Source: SZUA-100 sp965248135 (GTDB lineage Bacteria; Pseudomonadota; Alphaproteobacteria; Rhizobiales; Rhizobiaceae). From it: DNA of 64,000 nucleotides. The DNA is taken from assembly GCA_965248135.1 (NCBI GenBank), contig CBDFIN010000012.1, forward strand, positions 682,001 through 746,000, given 5' to 3'. Under the pieces are notes generated by a model, which did not search any database, was not told the origin of the DNA, and saw only the letters and a list, made by a program, of their open reading frames with translations. Position 1 is the stretch's first letter. Every line of letters starts with the position of its first letter. The translations under genes and the position numbers were made by a program. Shown here one piece after another: positions 23,770 to 31,558 of this stretch.

Positions 23770-26438
23770 CTGATATCCCTTGGTGCAAAGGACATTGAAC
23801 GGAAGGTGTGTTTATACGGTGATTCACCGATTTTCTTCACACTGGCAACACCCATCTTGTAATTATAGTTGCCGCTGATCCAGTCAACAATCCGCCCTTC
23901 CAATGCGTTCGCCGGTTGCGAAGTATGCAAAAAGTCCATGTAAATTATGCCCTTCTTGATGTGACGCGTAACCATGGCGATACCGGTTACGGCAGCCCTA
24001 GTCAGCTCAACATTGCCGGCAGCCAGCTGGCCGCTGAAGGAATAATCACTTCCTTCAACCCCGAGCGTCGTTTCTTTCAAGCTCGGCACCCGGTCAGAAT
24101 AGACCATCAGCATATCACCGCTCTCGATACCCCGTTCCTTGGCGTCATCCGGGTGAATCTCGACATAATTGTCGGGCCAACGCTGCACCACATAGGGCCG
24201 GCGTCTGTCGTCGAAACCCGACTGCCAGCGTTCATTGGTACGCCCTGAAGTACACCACAACTCGTCGCCTTTTGGCTTCATCCATTCCCAGTAGTCCGAG
24301 AACAATGACCAGGGTGATTTCTGGATATTGCAGCGCCCGGTCTGACTGTTGAAATGGGTCAGCTTCTTGTTGAACATGTTGCCCGCTGCGGGACCGGTAT
24401 CACTCAATGTAAGCGTCGTATCATGAAGCCGCTTGGTGCCCATCAGACTGCCGTCATCGTTCATGAAAACCGGACCCTGGATACCATTAGTGCCAAATTC
24501 TCCAAGCTTTTGGTGCAAGGTTTTGCCCTCCCGGTGGGCGGCGACCTTGATCATGTTGAAGTCTTTGCGGCTTCCACGCGAGAAGCGGGCCGATTCTTCG
24601 GCAACATCGTTGGCGTTCTTCCAGTCAAAACCGTCAAATCCCATGCGCTTGGCCAGTTGGGCAATGATCCACCAATCCGGTTTCGCCTCGCCCGGCGCAT
24701 CATAGAATTTGTTGTATAACCTTAGACGTCTTTCACCATTGGCCCGCATGAAGGTTTCCTCGCCCCATGTGGCGGCCGGAAAGATGATATCGGCGTAGCG
24801 GTTGCCAATCGGATCAACCAGATAGATATCCTGATTGATCACCACCATACCGCCGGAATCGGCACGCGCCTTCAACGTATCGATGATGTCTTGCTTGTCA
24901 TAGGAGCGCACCTGATGCGGGTTGGCGACGGTCAGTTCCTCGAACCGTTTGGACAATTGTTGCGAACCGCACATGGATTGTATCCAGGTAGTGCCGATGA
25001 CATGGGCAAATCGGGTATGCCCCGACATCGTCCAGGTATCGGTATCGAGCGCACGGCGACGCCGTCCCGGCACCTTCATGGGAGACTTGTTGCGAGGGTA
25101 TTTGCCGCCCCTGACACCACCACGCTGATGGCCGCCTGCCCGGCCAACAACCTGACCGGGTCTGCCGCCGGCGCCGACGATGATCGCCAAAGCACTGATT
25201 GCCTGGGTGTTACCGGTATTATTGGACCAGTAAAATCCCTTTTCGATCATGATCGATGTTTTTGGGCGCTTGCCATCCCTGGGCTTGGCCATCCATTCGG
25301 CTGCCGTGTAGATTTTCTGGACATCGATGCCGGCTACCTCGGCGGCAGCTTCGGGCTTGAACTCGTCCTGTGAAAGCAGCCATTTCTTCCAGTCCTCATA
25401 GCCTTTGGTCTGGAACTTGCCCCAGGTGGTGCGCCACTGCCATGGAGTATTTCGCGTACCCTGGCCGAAACCGGAACTGGAGCCCCATTTGTTATTGACC
25501 CAGTTTTTGATCCATTCCGCGTCCTGCCAGTCGTTCTCGGCGATAACCCGCGCGATGGCGTTGACCACCAGCAGATCGGTGCCAAGATTGATGTCCAGCC
25601 ACATGCCGCCGTTCTTTTCGGCGTATACCACACCGGCGGTGCGCCGCGGGTTCATCATGATACATTTTTGACCGTTCTGGATGCCCTTCATAATCCATTG
25701 GGTCCACAAGATAGTCTTGGTCTCGTAGGGATCGGTGCCGCAGACCAACAAGATCTCGGCGTTCATCCAGTCTTCATAGGCCGGGCCGAAATTGTCAAAG
25801 CCGGCATCACGGAAGCCGGGGGTCGAAGAGACATCGGACGGCGTATCATGGAAAGTAAAATTGGCCGTGTTGACGTGCCGCAATGCGTATTTGGTGATGG
25901 CGTAAGTGTTTTCGATATACTGATAGGAATAAGTTTTGACACCATAGGCATTGGCACCATGATTGGTGCGAACGTGGTTGCCCACTGCTGCTGCAACGTC
26001 CAGCGCAAAATCCCACGGCACGGGTTGAAGAATGCCGTAAATTCTCATCAGCGGAGAACTTAGCCGATCTCTGGTCGGCGATTGGGGATTGTAGCATTTC
26101 TGCGCAATACAACCACCGCGCAGGCTTGAATCACCGTCGGTGTTGACAAATTCGGTGTCCTTGTCGGGGATGATCACCACATGGTGTGGGTCGCCTTTGT
26201 GAAGCACAATATTGTGCTGGTTGGGCGCCACCCAGGGGCCAAGCGGTGCAACCGGAAATTCGGCGCCAAAGGCATTTTGATCGGCTTTCGGACCGCCCTT
26301 TTTAGTATTGGCTACTGGCCAGCGATAGACCTTGTAGCCACAGGCCACAATGCAATAATCACAGGCCGTCGTGATGACATCGGCTTCTTTTGGAGGAAGA
26401 GGCACATTTGTTTCTGGAATATAATACGGGGTAGACAT
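23766..26438 (-). CDS. idrA: Molybdopterin oxidoreductase, iodate reductase / arsenite oxidase family large subunit
   Basis: An 890-residue bis-pterin molybdenum enzyme of the AioA/IdrA branch of the DMSO reductase family. C26, C29 and C33 (CDYCIVAC) plus S105 form the expected [3Fe-4S] site. From memory of Alcaligenes AioA, the arsenite-pocket residues His195, Arg419 and His423 align with H197, R433 and H437, but Glu203 aligns with S205 and the following Glu with R439. That altered pocket, plus two adjacent di-haem peroxidases, favours iodate reductase (IdrA) over arsenite oxidase. No own signal peptide: it would be exported with the TAT-targeted Rieske subunit, 9 nt upstream. Good AGGGA site before ATG 26438. 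The function assignment remains a family inference. Confidence 0.78.
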   Translation of the reverse strand: MSTPYYIPETNVPLPPKEADVITTACDYCIVACGYKVYRWPVANTKKGGPKADQNAFGAEFPVAPLGPWVAPNQHNIVLHKGDPHHVVIIPDKDTEFVNTDGDSSLRGGCIAQKCYNPQSPTRDRLSSPLMRIYGILQPVPWDFALDVAAAVGNHVRTNHGANAYGVKTYSYQYIENTYAITKYALRHVNTANFTFHDTPSDVSSTPGFRDAGFDNFGPAYEDWMNAEILLVCGTDPYETKTILWTQWIMKGIQNGQKCIMMNPRRTAGVVYAEKNGGMWLDINLGTDLLVVNAIARVIAENDWQDAEWIKNWVNNKWGSSSGFGQGTRNTPWQWRTTWGKFQTKGYEDWKKWLLSQDEFKPEAAAEVAGIDVQKIYTAAEWMAKPRDGKRPKTSIMIEKGFYWSNNTGNTQAISALAIIVGAGGRPGQVVGRAGGHQRGGVRGGKYPRNKSPMKVPGRRRRALDTDTWTMSGHTRFAHVIGTTWIQSMCGSQQLSKRFEELTVANPHQVRSYDKQDIIDTLKARADSGGMVVINQDIYLVDPIGNRYADIIFPAATWGEETFMRANGERRLRLYNKFYDAPGEAKPDWWIIAQLAKRMGFDGFDWKNANDVAEESARFSRGSRKDFNMIKVAAHREGKTLHQKLGEFGTNGIQGPVFMNDDGSLMGTKRLHDTTLTLSDTGPAAGNMFNKKLTHFNSQTGRCNIQKSPWSLFSDYWEWMKPKGDELWCTSGRTNERWQSGFDDRRRPYVVQRWPDNYVEIHPDDAKERGIESGDMLMVYSDRVPSLKETTLGVEGSDYSFSGQLAAGNVELTRAAVTGIAMVTRHIKKGIIYMDFLHTSQPANALEGRIVDWISGNYNYKMGVASVKKIGESPYKHTFRSMSFAPRDIS

Positions 26439-26447
26439 CGTGTTTCC

Positions 26448-27035
26448 CTATCCTTGCAAGTTGTCGTAGCGGCCGAAGATCAGGCCAAACACACCGACGG
26501 CGTAAATATCGTCGCCATCTAGTTCAAGCAGAACCTGGGGCAGGCTTTGATAGGCCTGTCCTGAAATAAGAATACCGTGCCGGGTGAGATCATAGGTTGA
26601 TAGATGCAGCGGACAGGCCCCGAGTGATTTTGTGTCACCCTTATAGGTGCTTGTCAGGTCGCCGCCCTGATGGGTGCAGAAGTAGTTAAAGGCAACCACA
26701 TCCCGCTCTGGCCCTACGCCGCCACCGCCCTCGGTGCCCAGCTTGACCAGCATCGATTGGGCATATTCACCCTCGTCGGGATAGTTAAATTCAACCGGCT
26801 CGTCGGTTTTCAATGCGCTCAGGCTGGCGATTTTCTTGCGTGAATAGGTGGCAACCTGGGCCGGCACCTGGGCTTCCACGCCCTTTGTGCTCATGGTCAC
26901 CATTACAGTCGCAGTCGCGGTGCCCGATGAGAGCAGGAACGCCCGCCGGGACATCAGGCACTTCTTTGCCCCGCTTCCCTTCCTCGACGATGTATCCAAC
27001 GCGCCTCTTTTTGGTTCTTTGAGTATGTTTGTCAT
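26448..27035 (-). CDS. idrB: Rieske iron-sulfur small subunit (IdrB/AioB-like), TAT-exported
   Basis: A 195-residue small subunit with a twin-arginine signal (SRRAFLLSSG, Arg30-Arg31) and a Rieske domain whose [2Fe-2S] ligands are C120 and H122 (CTHQGG) and C141 and H144 (CPLHLSTYD). The two extra cysteines that form the disulfide in bc1-type Rieske proteins are replaced by Gly and Leu, so no disulfide is expected; this affects redox potential. It lies immediately upstream of the molybdenum subunit and would carry that cofactor-loaded partner across the membrane by TAT. It links the Mo centre to the cytochromes. Confidence 0.85.
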   Translation of the reverse strand: MTNILKEPKRGALDTSSRKGSGAKKCLMSRRAFLLSSGTATATVMVTMSTKGVEAQVPAQVATYSRKKIASLSALKTDEPVEFNYPDEGEYAQSMLVKLGTEGGGGVGPERDVVAFNYFCTHQGGDLTSTYKGDTKSLGACPLHLSTYDLTRHGILISGQAYQSLPQVLLELDGDDIYAVGVFGLIFGRYDNLQG

Positions 27036-27048
27036 TTCTTCATTCCCC

Positions 27049-28212
27049 TCAATTGACCTTCGCTACAGCCGGCAGCGGCGCATAGGATGGAAGTTTGGGT
27101 GTTGCCATCTTGATCTCTTCACCGCTCAGCGATTCAAGGAAAGCCACCAGGTCTTCCATTTCCTCATCTGTCAGATTGAGCGGCTTCAACAATGGTGTTT
27201 TGGCCTTTGCCAGAGTGCCGTCGGTAAACTCGTTTTCGCCACCACCCTCATTGTAGAATTCGACTATTTCATCGAAATCGAAGAATTTGCCATTGTGCAT
27301 GTAAGGTGCCGTGTAGGCGGTGTAACGCAACGGTGGTGTGCGGAATTTGCCCATATCCGCCTTTTGCTTGGTTCGGTAATAAAGCCCGGCGTCATCCTTG
27401 ATCTTGCGATACAGTTCCTCCGTCGTACCCTTGGCATATTGCTCATAGCGGAAAGTCACCTGCGCCATGCCGTTTTCCGACCATTCCTCGGCCCGGGCAA
27501 TGCCGAGATTATAGTATTTCTGGTCGGTCAAAAGCGGGCCGTTGTGGCATTCAACGCAATTGGCCTTGCCTTCAAACAGTTGCAGACCGCGCACCTGCTG
27601 TTCGCTCAATGCGCTTTTGTCGCCACCCATATATTTGTCGAATGGCGTGTCATTGTGGATCAACGTGCGTTCAAAGGCAGCGATTGCCCGCCAGACATTG
27701 TTTACCTTCGGCCAGTCATCACCGAACACCTTGTTAAAGCGCTCGACATATTCGGGAATGAAGGCCAACCGCGCCTCGACCATGTCGCGTTCGCCATTGC
27801 CCGACACCGCGCCAAGTGCAGCCGATGGTGCCTGATTTTCCAGCGATTTCGCCGATCCGGTCCAGAACAATTTGCCAAGGTAGGCGGCATTGATCACCGT
27901 TTGGCTGTTGCGCCAGTGAATGACACCGGGATAACCGCGTGACAGCGGATCGTTAAAGCCCCAGCCCTGTTTGGGCTGGTGGCAATCGACGCAGGCGACC
28001 GAAGCATCGCCGCCGATGCGCGCATCAAAATACAACAGTTTGCCAAGTTCGATCTTCTCAGCCGTTTGCACATTGTCCGCCGGTACCGGCGGTTGTCCCA
28101 GTGCGGCCAACGGTGGATTTTCATCGGCCAAAGCGGCGGATCCCAGTCCCAGTGCCCCAATAGCAAACGAAGTCGCGATGGCCGCCCGGTAAAGTTTGTA
28201 ACCTTTTTTCAT
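27049..28212 (-). CDS. idrP1: Di-haem cytochrome c peroxidase family protein (IdrP1-like)
   Basis: A 387-residue exported di-haem protein of the bacterial cytochrome c peroxidase/MauG family. Start at ATG 28212 is supported by AGGAACAAGG just upstream and by a clean signal peptide (MKKGYKLYRAAIATSFAIGA...); a longer frame to 28251 would overlap the neighbouring gene. Haem sites are CVDCH and CVECH, and the family block KFRTPPLRYTAYTAPYMHNG is intact. Two such peroxidases are part of the described iodate reductase cluster idrABP1P2, where they are thought to deal with H2O2 or reactive iodine by-products. Numbered P1 here only because it is next to idrB. Confidence 0.8.
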   Translation of the reverse strand: MKKGYKLYRAAIATSFAIGALGLGSAALADENPPLAALGQPPVPADNVQTAEKIELGKLLYFDARIGGDASVACVDCHQPKQGWGFNDPLSRGYPGVIHWRNSQTVINAAYLGKLFWTGSAKSLENQAPSAALGAVSGNGERDMVEARLAFIPEYVERFNKVFGDDWPKVNNVWRAIAAFERTLIHNDTPFDKYMGGDKSALSEQQVRGLQLFEGKANCVECHNGPLLTDQKYYNLGIARAEEWSENGMAQVTFRYEQYAKGTTEELYRKIKDDAGLYYRTKQKADMGKFRTPPLRYTAYTAPYMHNGKFFDFDEIVEFYNEGGGENEFTDGTLAKAKTPLLKPLNLTDEEMEDLVAFLESLSGEEIKMATPKLPSYAPLPAVAKVN

Positions 28213-28222
28213 AGCCTTGTTC

Positions 28223-29332
28223 CTAATTCTTCGCTTCCAGCCAATTTTCAATAACCTTATAGTTTACGTTGATCTTTTCAGGCCAGACGTATTCCTCACC
28301 TGTCAGCGGCTGACCCGAGAGCGCCTTGAGAAAGGCAACCAGATTGACCCGCTCGCCCTTGCTGAGCCCCAGTGGCTTGATGCGCGGATCCTTGTTCGGG
28401 TCATCACCGCCACCGGCATTGTAGAAATTCACAACATCATCCAGCGTCTTGATGGTGCCGTTGTGCATATATGGCGCCGTGTAGGTCAGTTCGCGCAATG
28501 TCGGGGTCATGAACTTGCCAATGTCCGAACCGTCCGCCTTGTGGGTGCGAACGTGTGCACCAACGTCGCGGCGGATGTTCATGTAGTTTTCAATGCCCAT
28601 GAACATGGCAAACGCCACATAGGTGACATGCCGTTTGGGATCGGACCAGATGTCGGGATTTTCCGGTGTGCCGACATTGTGTGGCATGTCGTCACTAAAC
28701 CGCGTACCGGAGTGACATTGCGAACAACCGGCTTTGCCCTTGAACAACTCAAAACCGCGCTGGGCCGCATCGCTCAGTTTGCCGGTATCGAAAGCTGAAC
28801 CACGCGATGTCAGCGTTTTCAGATATTCTGGAATTGCCTTGCGCACCGATCCGTTTGATGGTTCGCCATAACCGGCTTTCTCAAACATCTCGACATAGAC
28901 CGGGTCTTGTTTGATGCGCTCCTGCATCAGCCGCATGTCCATGTTCATCGAATAGGTTTCGGTGATCGATTCGCGTGTCACATCATTGAGGTTTGTGCCA
29001 AGTCGACCATCGTGAAACCAGGCCGCCTTTTGCGCAGCATTGATCAGCGTCGGCGTATTGCGAAAACCGTCAGAACCCGGATAGGCCTTGGCCAGGGCCA
29101 ACCCGTCGGCGAAACCCTTTTCAGGAATGTGACAGGTGGAGCAACTGATTGCCGCGTCGCCCGACAGGCGGGCATCGAAAAACAGCCTCTTGCCCAGGGC
29201 GGCCTTGTTTGCATCCACCTCGGCCTGCTTGACCGGACCGAAGTCTTCAGCAAGACTTGCCGGCGAAACAATCACAGCGCCGCTAACAAGTGCAACGCCA
29301 CACAGCATTTTTAACGGGTTTTTTGTCTTCAT
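28223..29332 (-). CDS. idrP2: Di-haem cytochrome c peroxidase family protein (IdrP2-like)
   Basis: Second di-haem peroxidase, about 369 residues, with signal peptide (MLCGVALVSGAVIVSPASLA), haem sites CSTCH (near residue 65) and CSQCH (near residue 204), and the conserved KFMTPTLRELTYTAPYMHNG block. I start at ATG 29332 (AAGGGA 7 nt upstream); a GTG one codon earlier is also possible. It is clearly related to but distinct from its neighbour, 10 nt downstream. In classical peroxidases one haem transfers electrons and the other reduces peroxide; the substrate of the Idr-associated forms is not settled. Confidence 0.8.
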   Translation of the reverse strand: MKTKNPLKMLCGVALVSGAVIVSPASLAEDFGPVKQAEVDANKAALGKRLFFDARLSGDAAISCSTCHIPEKGFADGLALAKAYPGSDGFRNTPTLINAAQKAAWFHDGRLGTNLNDVTRESITETYSMNMDMRLMQERIKQDPVYVEMFEKAGYGEPSNGSVRKAIPEYLKTLTSRGSAFDTGKLSDAAQRGFELFKGKAGCSQCHSGTRFSDDMPHNVGTPENPDIWSDPKRHVTYVAFAMFMGIENYMNIRRDVGAHVRTHKADGSDIGKFMTPTLRELTYTAPYMHNGTIKTLDDVVNFYNAGGGDDPNKDPRIKPLGLSKGERVNLVAFLKALSGQPLTGEEYVWPEKINVNYKVIENWLEAKN

Positions 29333-29411
29333 CACTAAATCCCTTTTTGGGAATGACCTTACAGATCAACCTGCCCTGCAAGGCGTCATTCGCTAACTTT
29401 GTATTGTTGTC

Positions 29412-29609
29412 CTATTGATCGTCGCCTTCCGGCAATGAAACTCCGCTAACGCGCTCGAGAAACTTCCGCATCGTGGAAATACTCTGGAAATAACACTCTT
29501 CATCTCCCTGCACATGTTGCACATGACCGCGCCACTTCAAGCCATCAGCCGATGCGCCTTCGAGCCAAATTCGCGCCACAAATGATCCCTGGTTTTCCGG
29601 TGCCACCAT
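29412..29609 (-). CDS. Small conserved-type hypothetical protein at operon head
   Basis: A roughly 65-residue soluble protein with SFVARIWLEGASADGLKWRGHVQHVQGDEECYF..., a pattern of short alternating strands and a C-terminal helix that I have seen in short alphaproteobacterial hypothetical proteins but cannot name. I place the start at ATG 29609 (GGAGGA directly before it, spacing short, so the adjacent GTG may be used). A longer frame to 29672 lacks a ribosome site and would cover the candidate promoter. It lies 79 nt upstream of idrP2 and may be the first gene of the operon. Confidence 0.6.
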   Translation of the reverse strand: MVAPENQGSFVARIWLEGASADGLKWRGHVQHVQGDEECYFQSISTMRKFLERVSGVSLPEGDDQ

Positions 29610-29680
29610 TCCTCCAGTGTCACAGTCGTTTTTCGCCCTGCCTCGGTTTAGACAGAATCGCAGATTCATCACACACGACG

Positions 29681-29699
29681 GTTACACTGCGGTAACACT
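29681..29699 (-). promoter_or_regulatory. 11-bp-period direct repeat, candidate SARP operator
   Basis: Two near-identical octamers, GTTACACT (29681-29688) and GTAACACT (29692-29699), start exactly 11 bp apart; in the operon's direction they read AGTGTTAC-CGC-AGTGTAAC. SARP-type activators typically bind direct repeats with one helical turn spacing upstream of the -10 box. A possible -10-like TCTAAA follows downstream. The SARP gene is adjacent (29838-31007). Confidence 0.5.
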
Positions 29700-29837
29700 C
29701 AAAATACAGGTGGTTGATTCTAGGGTCTGTTGAGTATCAGGAATTGCGCTGCACAAACGAGTATCGCGCCATCAGCCGGGCTGAATTCGGTGGATTAAAA
29801 CCGACAAAGCAACTGGATCAGGTAATACCAACGGTGG

Positions 29838-31007
29838 TTAATATTCACCCAATTGCTTGAAAGCATGCAGAGTTTCTGAGGTCGGCTGGAGACCGTATTC
29901 CTTGTTGAGGGTTTTGCGCCAGGACATGAATTGGGATCTGGCCCAATCCGGTCTTTCAAGCCTGATCAAATTTTCCATCAGTGCACGGACAAAACTCTCC
30001 CTGCTGGGGTCTGTTGACATTGCCAACCGACAAATCCTGGTCGCGGCAACAAAATTGCCCTGCTGCGAATAGCAACTTGTCATGCCCGACAACATTTCCA
30101 GATAGATTTCGAGCAAGCGCTCGCGCTCCAGTGCGCACCAGTCGGCATAGGGTTGGTCACCGAAATATTCACCGCGATAGAGGCTTTCGGCTTCTTCAAA
30201 TCGGTCTTGAGCATCTGCCAGATTGCCGGTTTTCAATAACTCACTGCCAGCGGAAACCAGCGTGGTGAACACTTCTGCATCAACCCACACAGCGCTGCCT
30301 CGCAGCAAGTAGGATTGACCAATCGTCTCAATAATATCGTTCTGGGCGCCGGCCTTGCGTAACTGGCCGCGCAAATATGATATCGTCACTTTCAGCCGTT
30401 GCCAGGCGGTACCGGCATCGGTTTCTGGCCATAGCCACTCAATCAGGCGTTCCCGGTGTACCGGCTTATCTAATTGACAAACCAGGCATTTGAGAACCGT
30501 GGCCGCCTGTTTGCGCTTCCATTCATTGATGCTCAACCCCTTGCCAGCGACCGCCAATCCAAATTCACCAAGCGAAAAGATGCGCAGGCGGTTATCGGTA
30601 GAAATATCTTCCACGTTACCGCCATCCTGACGAAGAAAAATAATGGCAACGGTATCATCCCGTTTGCTGGTTCTGATTTCTTGCGGCAGAACGAGCGAAC
30701 TCAGGCCGACATTTATCATGTTGCCATTTTTGTGTCGTATTCGACAGTTGCTGATACCCCATTTTTTGCCGCTGACAAAACAAGCTCGGCCCTCGCATAA
30801 TATCGAACATAATGGTTCACCGGTGGAATAAAGCGCCTGCAAAATTTGACTGCAACTCTTGCCGATGGACTCCGAACGCGAATAGCCCAGAAGTTGTTCC
30901 GCGCCCTCATTCCATCCCGAGATCAGCATATTGCTTCCCACACCGAATGCCGGGTCGGATGCGAAATCTATCAAACTCGAAGTACTAAACTCACTGCCCA
31001 TAATCAC
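29838..31007 (-). CDS. PAS domain - SARP/BTAD transcriptional activator
   Basis: A 389-residue regulator. Residues about 20-115 form a PAS domain (SGWNEGAEQLLGYSRSESIGK) with five cysteines (C52, C67, C71, C76, C88). Residues about 143-240 are a winged-helix domain of the OmpR-like SARP type (LKCLVCQLDKPVHRERLIEWLWPETD ... WQRLKVTISYLRGQLRK), and residues 245-389 form a BTAD helical domain. GTG 31007 is preferred: GGAG lies 7 nt upstream, whereas ATG 31001 is 13 nt away. It lies upstream of the iodate-reductase-like operon in the same direction and is the likely activator. Whether the cysteines sense redox, haem or iodine species is open. Confidence 0.82.
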   Translation of the reverse strand: MIMGSEFSTSSLIDFASDPAFGVGSNMLISGWNEGAEQLLGYSRSESIGKSCSQILQALYSTGEPLCSILCEGRACFVSGKKWGISNCRIRHKNGNMINVGLSSLVLPQEIRTSKRDDTVAIIFLRQDGGNVEDISTDNRLRIFSLGEFGLAVAGKGLSINEWKRKQAATVLKCLVCQLDKPVHRERLIEWLWPETDAGTAWQRLKVTISYLRGQLRKAGAQNDIIETIGQSYLLRGSAVWVDAEVFTTLVSAGSELLKTGNLADAQDRFEEAESLYRGEYFGDQPYADWCALERERLLEIYLEMLSGMTSCYSQQGNFVAATRICRLAMSTDPSRESFVRALMENLIRLERPDWARSQFMSWRKTLNKEYGLQPTSETLHAFKQLGEY

Positions 31008-31293
31008 AATTGTGCTCCACAGCCCACAATATTCTACAGCATTGTTCTTTTCCAGCCCTCAATACGGAGCAATTTTATTACAGGCCGTTTTGCACTTAAA
31101 TCAGGCTCTGCATATGACTGTAATCAAACAATCAGACCGTTTAAAGCTCGCCATCCTATACAGTTGGTCATATCACAGTTCAATCGATTATGGCTTGAGA
31201 GGCAATTTGCCTCATGCGGGCCAGCTCAGGCGGTCGACGTGAGTATGACCATAGCACAACTACACGCTTTGTATCGCAATTTTATGTACGGCT

Positions 31294-31462
31294 CTAGTGG
31301 TTCTGTACCAACATTTGCATCCCCCTGCAGCACCCTTATTTACAAATGTTGGAATCAAAAGAACCACTAGCAAGATATTGAATCTAGTGGAATTTTCGAA
31401 TTTGACATTTGAAAATGAACGAAGCTGCAAGTGGGTACCAAATGTCAAATTCATTCCACTAG
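31294..31462. repeat. Dual-hairpin dispersed repeat, copy 2 (diverged)
   Basis: Same 169-bp architecture as copies at 5764 and 36347: hairpin 31294-31370, spacer CAAGATATTGAAT, hairpin 31384-31462, each framed by CTAGTGG ... CCACTAG. The first hairpin is the reverse complement of the second hairpin of copy 1 with conserved arms and a changed loop; the second hairpin has new arms (TTTGACATTTG / CAAATGTCAAA). The remaining sequence from 31008 to 31558 holds the regulator leader and the selO promoter region; I see no gene in it. Confidence 0.85.
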
Positions 31463-31558
31463 GGTTTGCTGAATATTTATCGGACAACGCAAACATCGTT
31501 GGTTATGGTGTCTGGAGCAACATCCGCTCACATTAAAACAGTATGATGACAGATCGAT

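Noticed and set aside
23766..27035. Arsenite oxidase AioBA as the final name
   Set aside because: The gene order Rieske then Mo subunit fits aioBA, but the changed Glu203 position, two adjacent di-haem peroxidases and absence of arsenic genes (arsC, arsB, aioXSR) favour the iodate-reductase branch. Kept as the main alternative.
8297..29332. CRISPR array or phage among the repeated motifs
   Set aside because: Repeated CXXCH-coding segments reflect cytochrome domains; no regularly spaced direct repeats, integrase or phage structural genes were found anywhere in the window.
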